Position numbers and translations under genes: made by a program
The notes under the pieces: model-generated
What the model saw: only the letters and a program-made list of their open reading frames with translations
Told to the model about the DNA's origin: nothing
Database searches by the model: none
Assembly: GCA_900470285.1 (NCBI GenBank)
Contig: UCAG01000002.1
Span: forward strand, 200,146-264,145
From: Hyphomicrobiales bacterium
GTDB taxonomy: Bacteria; Pseudomonadota; Alphaproteobacteria; Rhizobiales; Rhizobiaceae
Reading direction: 5' to 3'
Length of the DNA stretch: 64,000 nt
Part shown: piece by piece, positions 58,444-64,000 of the stretch
Layout: the number at the start of each line of letters is the position of its first letter
How positions within the stretch are numbered: the stretch's first letter is position 1

Positions 58444-59022
58444 ATGCAAAAAAACGCAACCGGCGGCAATTCCGGCAAGATGAACAATGAAAATTCACAA
58501 TCCCCTGCGGCAAGTTTGTCTCCTGCAGAAAATTTGGTTTCCGTGACACATCCGGCAAGCAGCACCGCAAAGAACAGACAAATATCTCCTATGCAGGTCG
58601 CGATGGAAGAAGCCCGCGCCGCAGCTGCACGGGGCGAAGTGCCAATCGGCGCGGTCATCACACATAAAAACCGGATTATCGCCCGTGCGGGTAACCGCAC
58701 CCGCGAGATTAATGATCCGACCGCTCATGCCGAAATTCTGGCAATCCGCATCGCTTGTGAGGCTCTGGAAAATGAGCGGCTCGGTGATTGCGATCTCTAT
58801 GTGACGCTGGAACCTTGCGCCATGTGCGCGGCCGCAATTTCTTTCGCCCGCATCCGCCGTCTTTATTATGCTTCAAGCGACCCGAAGGGCGGCGGCGTGG
58901 AATATGGCCCCCGCTTCTACAGCCAGTCGACCTGCCATCACACACCGGAGGTTTATTCCGGCATTGGCGAAGCCGAGGCAACCGACATGCTGAAACGCTT
59001 CTTTCAGGAAAAGCGCAAATAA
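58444..59022 (+). CDS. tadA: tRNA adenosine(34) deaminase
   Basis: Converts A34 to inosine in tRNA-Arg(ACG). The deaminase domain is complete from about residue 50, with the zinc and proton-shuttle motif HAEILA and the second zinc motif PCAMC. As written from the ATG at 58444 the protein has 192 residues, with a 48-residue Asn/Ser-rich leader that most homologues lack. ATG codons at 58480 and 58591 are alternatives; none of the three has a strong ribosome binding site, so the start is unresolved. Confidence 0.9.
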   Translation: MQKNATGGNSGKMNNENSQSPAASLSPAENLVSVTHPASSTAKNRQISPMQVAMEEARAAAARGEVPIGAVITHKNRIIARAGNRTREINDPTAHAEILAIRIACEALENERLGDCDLYVTLEPCAMCAAAISFARIRRLYYASSDPKGGGVEYGPRFYSQSTCHHTPEVYSGIGEAEATDMLKRFFQEKRK

Positions 59023-59058
59023 AAAAAGCCGCGTCTTTTGTCTGGACGCGGCTTTTTC
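59022..59058. terminator. Bidirectional terminator between tadA and lipoprotein gene
   Basis: AAAAGCCGCGTC and GACGCGGCTTTT pair over nine bases with A and T runs outside. Confidence 0.87.
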
Positions 59059-59078
59059 AAACTTCATTCAAATCCAAA

Positions 59079-59747
59079 TTAAAGACCGAGCTTATCGCGC
59101 CAGCTTTTTGAACCGGTGGCTTCAGCCTTACGACGGCGTTCTTTCTTCGCCTCGTCTTCACCCAGATCACCGACTGTAGCTGTGGCGGCTGGCTGGCGAT
59201 AGCTGACCGGCGGCTCACTCAGATATTTACGCTGTGTGGCAGAACCGCCTGCGCGATCAAGCTGCGCCTGTTTGGCGGCAGCGGCAACTGCCGGATCCGC
59301 AACAGAATCACGTGATGCATAATCTTCACGACGGCTGGCACCGCTTGGCAAAATCTGACGGCGCGGCGTGAAATCGCTCGGGCTGTCCGGTGCAATCGGT
59401 GAAACGAAATTCGGATTGTCGCGGTTTGCTTCAATCTCTGCACGCAGACGCTTGCGGCGTTCTTCCGGCGATTCCGGCCATGAAGGATCACCGGCGCGGG
59501 CAACACTTTCCTGCGGCTGCGGCAGGCTTTCTTTCTGCCCTGCAACAGGCTTCACCAGCTCCGGACGCGGCTTATATTCAATACCGGTTCTCTTTTTCGG
59601 ACCGATTGTAGCAATGGATGACATATCATCCAGCAATTGCGTGCTGGCTGACTTGCCTGTTCCATAGGTCGGATCGGACACGCAACCGGCAAGACCCAAA
59701 CTGGCCAGCACTGTTGCGAAAGCGAAAATGCGTCCTTCAATCTTCAT
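59079..59747 (-). CDS. Putative lipoprotein of unknown function
   Basis: A 222-residue protein with a lipoprotein signal (MKIEGRIFAFATVLASLGLAGC, lipidated Cys near residue 22). The mature part is hydrophilic and largely disordered, rich in Pro, Arg, Lys, Ser and Ala, with PEERRKRLRAEIEANRDNPN in the middle and a basic end KSWRDKLGL. I do not recognise a domain. A similar short envelope lipoprotein is often seen beside tadA/ileS in this family, as I recall. ATG at 59747 is chosen; GTG at 59756 is possible. Confidence 0.75.
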   Translation of the reverse strand: MKIEGRIFAFATVLASLGLAGCVSDPTYGTGKSASTQLLDDMSSIATIGPKKRTGIEYKPRPELVKPVAGQKESLPQPQESVARAGDPSWPESPEERRKRLRAEIEANRDNPNFVSPIAPDSPSDFTPRRQILPSGASRREDYASRDSVADPAVAAAAKQAQLDRAGGSATQRKYLSEPPVSYRQPAATATVGDLGEDEAKKERRRKAEATGSKSWRDKLGL

Positions 59748-59963
59748 GAGCACCACTTTTATCCGTATTCGGCCAGATTACCCAACCACCGCTACATTAA
59801 ATTTCATGCATTATGGCGTTATCCGTACTTTCCGGCAACTCCAAGGCATGAAAGCAGATTTTCACTGCCGACAAAATATTTCAATGCAGTGCCTTAGCAC
59901 GGCAGAAAATATGCGGCAATCACTGATAATTACTTGTTAACCGTGATCGCCGCAGATTCATAC

Positions 59964-62870
59964 CTATCCCAAACGACCAAGCGCTTTCAGCTCATGCAAT
60001 GCCGCAGCATCGCGTGCTGATACATCCGGGAACTCAGAATCACTGCCGACATCGTTGGTATAGCGCCATGAACGGGCGCATTTTGTACCTTCTGCCTTGG
60101 CAGGCACAACAGTTACACCCTTCACATCACTCAACGCGAATGCCTCACCGGCAACCGGCTGATCGCTGATGGTCAATCCGCTGGTGATGCAGATCTCAGC
60201 CATATCCAGACCCTGTACCGCAGAGAGCAGCGACGCATCAGTGATGTGAACCAGAGGTGCAGCTTCCAGCGACGAGCCGATACGCTTGTCCGCTCGTTCC
60301 AGTTCCAGAGCGCCGGTAACAACGCGGCGTACATCGCGCACCTTGTCCCATTTTGCAGCCAGAACCGGATTATTCCATTCGGCAGGAATGCTGCGGAACT
60401 GCTCCAGATGCACGGAAACCGCATCTTTATAACGGTCAAGCCATGCTTCTTCCGTTGTGAAAGGCAGCATCGGTGCGAGCCATGTCACGATATTATCGAA
60501 CAGGTGACGCACGGTCTGCAAAGCAGCTTTGCGGCGCAGGCTCGAAGGTGCATCGCAATAAAGCGCATCTTTGCGGATATCGAAATAGAAAGCCGACAGC
60601 TCGATATTGGTGAAGTCGATCAGTGCGCGGGTGATGCGTTTGAATTCAAATGCATCATAACCATTGCGAACAACTTCATCCAGCTCGCTCAGGCGATGCA
60701 GCATCAGCTTTTCAAGTTCCGGCAGATCGGCATAGGCAACTTCTTCGCCTTCATCATGCGCCAATGTACCCAGCATCCAGCGGATGGTGTTACGCAGCTT
60801 GCGATAAGCGTCGATATTGGTCTGGATGATGCTCTTGCCGAGACGCTGATCATCCCAGTAATCCGAGGTCATCACCCAGAGACGCAGAATATCTGCACCG
60901 GAATCCTTGATGATTTCCTGCGGGGTCACTGTATTGCCGAGCGATTTCGACATTTTCTTGCCGTGCTCGTCCATGGTGAAACCATGGGTCAGCACTGCAT
61001 TATAAGGTGCACGGCCACGGGTTCCGCAGCTTTCAAGCAGCGAGGAATGGAACCAGCCGCGATGCTGGTCCGAACCTTCCATATAAAGATCGGCAGGCCA
61101 TTTCAGATCAGGGCGGTCTTCCAGCGTAAATGTATGCGTGGAACCGGAGTCAAACCAGACATCGAGAATGTCAGTAACCTGCTCCCAAGCCTCGCCGGCG
61201 CGGTTGCTGAGGAAACGCTCACGCGCACCTTCTGCAAACCATGCATCAGCACCTTCCACTTCAAAAGCCGCGAGAATACGTTCATTCACAGCTTCATCAA
61301 TCAGCACTGTGCCGTCTTCAGCTGCAAAAACACAGATCGGCACACCCCATGCGCGCTGGCGTGACAGCACCCAGTCAGGACGGTTTTCGATCATGGCACG
61401 CAGGCGGTTCTGACCGGCAGCCGGCACAAAACGTGTATCATCAATGGCTTTCAGAGCGCGGGAACGCAGCGTTGTGCCGTCACCCAGTTCTTTGTCCATA
61501 TAGACGAACCATTGCGGTGTATTGCGGAAGATGATCGGCTTTTTCGAGCGCCATGAATGCGGATAGGAATGCTTCATGCGGCCACGGGCGAACAGCAGAC
61601 CACGCGCGATCAGTTCTTTGATAACCGCTTCATTGGCATCACCCTTCTTACCGTTATCATCGATAACACGGGCAGCACCGCCTTCACGGTCAGGGCCGAA
61701 ACCCGGTGCGTCAGCAGTATAGAAACCGGCATCATCCACAGGGAAAGGAATTGCAGGATTGATACCGCGTGCTTCGAGTTCACGCACAGCATCCATCCAT
61801 GCTTCAAAGTCTTCACGACCATGGCTTGGTGCAGTGTGAACGAAGCCTGTACCGGCATCATCAGTCACATGCTCACCGGCAACCAGCGGCACAGTAAATT
61901 CATAACCGCCGCCAAAGCCTTTGAGCGGATGGGCTGCGGTCATGCCATGCAGCTGTGCAGTGGAAACATCGCGCAAACGATTAAAAGTCAGCTTGGCTTT
62001 TTTGAAGCATTCCTCAGCCAGATTATCAGCGAAGATCAGCTTTTCACCGGCCTGCGGGCCAAAGTCATTTTCCGCACCGGTCACTTCATAAAGACCGTAG
62101 GAAACCTTTGGCGAATAGGCGATGGCGCGGTTGCCCGGAATTGTCCATGGTGTCGTTGTCCAGATGACCACATGCGCATCAGCCAGTTCCGGCACGGATG
62201 TGACAGGGAATTTCACCCAGATCATATCCGACTCAATATCGTGATATTCAACTTCCGCCTCGGCCAGAGCAGTACGCTCAACAACCGACCACATCACCGG
62301 TTTGGAACCCCGATAGAGCTGGCCGGAGCGGGCGAATTTCAGCAATTCACCGGCAATACGGGCTTCCGCATGAAAATTCATTGTGGTGTATGGCTGTTCA
62401 AAATCACCGGTGATTGCCAGACGTTTGAACTCATCGGTCTGAACCTTGATCCAGCCTTCAGCAAATTCACGGCATTCCTTGCGGAATTCATTGACCGGCA
62501 CTTCGTCTTTATTCTTGCCCTGCGCACGGTATTTTTCTTCGATCTTCCATTCGATCGGAAGACCATGGCAGTCCCAGCCCGGAACATAGTTCGAGTTATA
62601 GCCGCGCATCTGGAACGAGCGGGTGATCACATCTTTCAGTGTCTTATTCAGCGCATGGCCGATATGGATGTTACCATTGGCGTATGGAGGGCCGTCATGC
62701 AGCACCCAAAGCGGGCGATCTTTGGCATCTTCACGCAGCTTCTTATAAAGATTCATCTCTTCCCAGCGGGCGACCAGCAGCGGCTCACGCTGCGGAAGGC
62801 TGGCGCGCATCGGAAAATCGGTCTGCGGCAGGTTAAGCGTTTTGGAATAATCGATTTTTTCAGCAGTCAT
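59964..62870 (-). CDS. ileS: Isoleucyl-tRNA synthetase
   Basis: A 968-residue class I synthetase charging tRNA-Ile. The HIGH motif is in [12 protein letters not shown], the KMSKS motif in [10 protein letters not shown], and the editing domain lies between ([32 protein letters not shown]). The C-terminal zinc finger of typical bacterial IleS is degenerate: only one Cys remains (KCARSW) and the later Cys pair is replaced by VSARD. The ATG at 62870 gives the family N-terminus; an ATG four codons earlier is possible. It is transcribed alone. Confidence 0.96.
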   Translation of the reverse strand: MTAEKIDYSKTLNLPQTDFPMRASLPQREPLLVARWEEMNLYKKLREDAKDRPLWVLHDGPPYANGNIHIGHALNKTLKDVITRSFQMRGYNSNYVPGWDCHGLPIEWKIEEKYRAQGKNKDEVPVNEFRKECREFAEGWIKVQTDEFKRLAITGDFEQPYTTMNFHAEARIAGELLKFARSGQLYRGSKPVMWSVVERTALAEAEVEYHDIESDMIWVKFPVTSVPELADAHVVIWTTTPWTIPGNRAIAYSPKVSYGLYEVTGAENDFGPQAGEKLIFADNLAEECFKKAKLTFNRLRDVSTAQLHGMTAAHPLKGFGGGYEFTVPLVAGEHVTDDAGTGFVHTAPSHGREDFEAWMDAVRELEARGINPAIPFPVDDAGFYTADAPGFGPDREGGAARVIDDNGKKGDANEAVIKELIARGLLFARGRMKHSYPHSWRSKKPIIFRNTPQWFVYMDKELGDGTTLRSRALKAIDDTRFVPAAGQNRLRAMIENRPDWVLSRQRAWGVPICVFAAEDGTVLIDEAVNERILAAFEVEGADAWFAEGARERFLSNRAGEAWEQVTDILDVWFDSGSTHTFTLEDRPDLKWPADLYMEGSDQHRGWFHSSLLESCGTRGRAPYNAVLTHGFTMDEHGKKMSKSLGNTVTPQEIIKDSGADILRLWVMTSDYWDDQRLGKSIIQTNIDAYRKLRNTIRWMLGTLAHDEGEEVAYADLPELEKLMLHRLSELDEVVRNGYDAFEFKRITRALIDFTNIELSAFYFDIRKDALYCDAPSSLRRKAALQTVRHLFDNIVTWLAPMLPFTTEEAWLDRYKDAVSVHLEQFRSIPAEWNNPVLAAKWDKVRDVRRVVTGALELERADKRIGSSLEAAPLVHITDASLLSAVQGLDMAEICITSGLTISDQPVAGEAFALSDVKGVTVVPAKAEGTKCARSWRYTNDVGSDSEFPDVSARDAAALHELKALGRLG

Positions 62871-63237
62871 TATTTTGAGCATTCAGTTGGACTGCCGGAG
62901 CATAATGCAGGCACTATGCTGCTCTCAGGCAGGCAGTCTTAAGAAAATATATATCCTGAAATTGCGGCAGAGTTCATCATACCTCAGGATGTCAGCTATT
63001 CTTCCCGGACCTTTCCCCCTGAACCATCCGGTCAGGCTTAAGAAAAGGCCGGGCCAATAATTCGGCCGGCATAGCGCAGCATTATAAATATCGAGTATTG
63101 TCTCATCATGGTGATGCTTTTACCAATGCAGGCGCGCAGAATAAAGAGGCAAGACAGATAAACTTTGCCCTTCCGGCAGATTTTCAAAGCAAATAAGCCG
63201 ATACTTTTCTAAAACCTGACGGTTTTCGCTTAAAACA
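62871..63237. other. Intergenic region between ileS and the porin gene
   Basis: About 370 bases. A weak inverted pair, GGCCG and CGGCC at about 63047-63067, may be a remnant terminator; nothing else is recognisable. No T-box is seen upstream of ileS, as expected for a Gram-negative. Confidence 0.4.
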
Positions 63238-64000
63238 TCAGTCCAGTGTAAAATCAAAACGGTAGGTTGCCGAAACACCAACCGTCAGCTGATGGCGCGA
63301 TCCGCGCTCGGATACAAGGCTGGAGCGTGCCGCTTTACCCTGCAATTTAGTATATTCGGCATAAAGGCTGGTTGTGATCTTATCGGTTGTCATCCATGTT
63401 ACTGCGCCGCCCAGTCCGGCAGACGTAATTCCCCCGCTATCCGGATCATAAACGGAAAGACCACTGGCAACGGATTCCTCAGCATTAATACCATAATAAG
63501 TATCCAGATATTTCTCTGAAGCAAAAGACATGCGCGGCCCGCCGGAAACACGAATAGCCGGCGTCACATCATAAAATGCATCCCCTGCCAGCTCGCCGAC
63601 AATACCATTATGCGCACGAACCCCGTGACGTAGTTCTGAGCGCAAACGAAACCAGTCTGTCGGGTAGAATTCCATGAAACCTCCGACCTCACCGCCCCAT
63701 GGCACATCTTTCAAGCCATCGGCCTGACTGCCGCCACGCGCCATCAAAAACTCGCCGGTCAATCCCACGCGAAAATCTTCCATATCCATCAGAGCGAAGG
63801 AAATATTGTCATTGCGGGATGAAAAGCGCTCTGCAACGCCTGTGCGGCCGAAGGAAATCAGAGGCTGCGCACTCATTATATATTTGCTGGAGCCTGTAAA
63901 ACGGGGCTGGCGGTAAAAGTCACCGCCGACGGTCAGCGACCAGTCTCCGGACCAGAAATGTTTTCCTGAGGATTGTCCGCTCTCTTCAGCCAAAGCCGGA
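63238..64000 (-). CDS. MipA/OmpV family outer-membrane protein, partial
   Basis: The 3' portion (about 254 residues in view) of an outer-membrane beta-barrel of the MipA/OmpV family. The frame runs off the window edge: the codons before AEESGQ read P-A-L, so the visible sequence starts at a signal peptidase site (PALA-EES) and the start codon lies outside. Alternating hydrophobic strands are visible throughout (GDWSLTVGGDFYRQPRF, PLISFGRTG, FMEFYPTDWFRLRSELRHGV), and the end TYRFDFTLD has the terminal aromatic pattern of porins. MipA links murein enzymes in E. coli, but many members are uncharacterised. Confidence 0.88.
   Translation of the reverse strand, partial: PALAEESGQSSGKHFWSGDWSLTVGGDFYRQPRFTGSSKYIMSAQPLISFGRTGVAERFSSRNDNISFALMDMEDFRVGLTGEFLMARGGSQADGLKDVPWGGEVGGFMEFYPTDWFRLRSELRHGVRAHNGIVGELAGDAFYDVTPAIRVSGGPRMSFASEKYLDTYYGINAEESVASGLSVYDPDSGGITSAGLGGAVTWMTTDKITTSLYAEYTKLQGKAARSSLVSERGSRHQLTVGVSATYRFDFTLD

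Noticed and set aside
61557-62942. A 461-codon open frame on the plus strand antisense to ileS
   Set aside because: It lies wholly opposite a certain ileS gene, has no family features or ribosome binding site, and its composition (His, Arg, Ile, Thr rich) is that of an antisense shadow.

Overview
The window is a stretch of an alphaproteobacterial chromosome, most likely from the family Brucellaceae (Brucella/Ochrobactrum/Pseudochrobactrum group). The strongest signs are a type II lumazine synthase (ribH2) nearly identical in pattern to the Brucella enzyme and preceded by an FMN riboswitch, the rhizobial block lpxK-waaA-DUF374-DUF4170-cysQ-pmbA, a ppx/gppA-rlmE pair, an IalB-family protein, DUF2093 after mutL, and a dispersed rhizobial-type intergenic palindromic repeat. 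Base composition looks balanced and lower in GC than typical Brucella. This placement is by eye and memory of families, without a database search.

Layout. 1-3.6 kb: an alpha/beta hydrolase, then a two-gene urease (fused gamma-beta subunit plus alpha subunit) with no accessory genes in view. 4.3-6.8 kb: a membrane EAL phosphodiesterase with a CSS sensor and a lipoprotein L,D-transpeptidase. 7-16 kb: purine genes guaA and guaB, flanking an MTA/SAH nucleosidase, a hotdog thioesterase, an RsmB-like rRNA methyltransferase and a divergent katA/oxyR pair. 16-18.7 kb: an ArsR-type regulator divergent from a monooxygenase-fold protein and fdhA formaldehyde dehydrogenase. 18.8-23.3 kb: a complete liv-type branched-chain amino acid ABC operon. 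24.3-32.8 kb: a sugar operon (ROK regulator, xylose isomerase, TIM-barrel isomerase, Gfo/Idh/MocA dehydrogenase, Rbs-type ABC transporter) without a xylulokinase. 33.2 kb: tRNA-Gln(CUG). 33.5-45 kb: ppx-rlmE, an MFS exporter, a 33-residue membrane peptide gene, riboswitch-ribH2, fdhD, mutL-DUF2093-GNAT. 44-50 kb: the lipid A/Kdo block and cysQ-pmbA. 50.6-64 kb: a Kef-type antiporter, two M16 peptidases, rsmD-rluB, tadA, a lipoprotein, ileS and a partial MipA/OmpV porin.

Most of the window is conserved housekeeping sequence. No transposase, prophage, CRISPR array, toxin-antitoxin or defence system was seen. The points that stand out are the accessory-less Helicobacter-like urease, two places where the last codons and stop of an operon gene (livF, xylA) are tandemly repeated downstream as small hairpin units, a dispersed palindromic repeat family with at least five recognisable copies, one small membrane ORF, candidate operators for the ROK and OxyR regulators, and very long disordered tails on Ppx/GppA and RluB.
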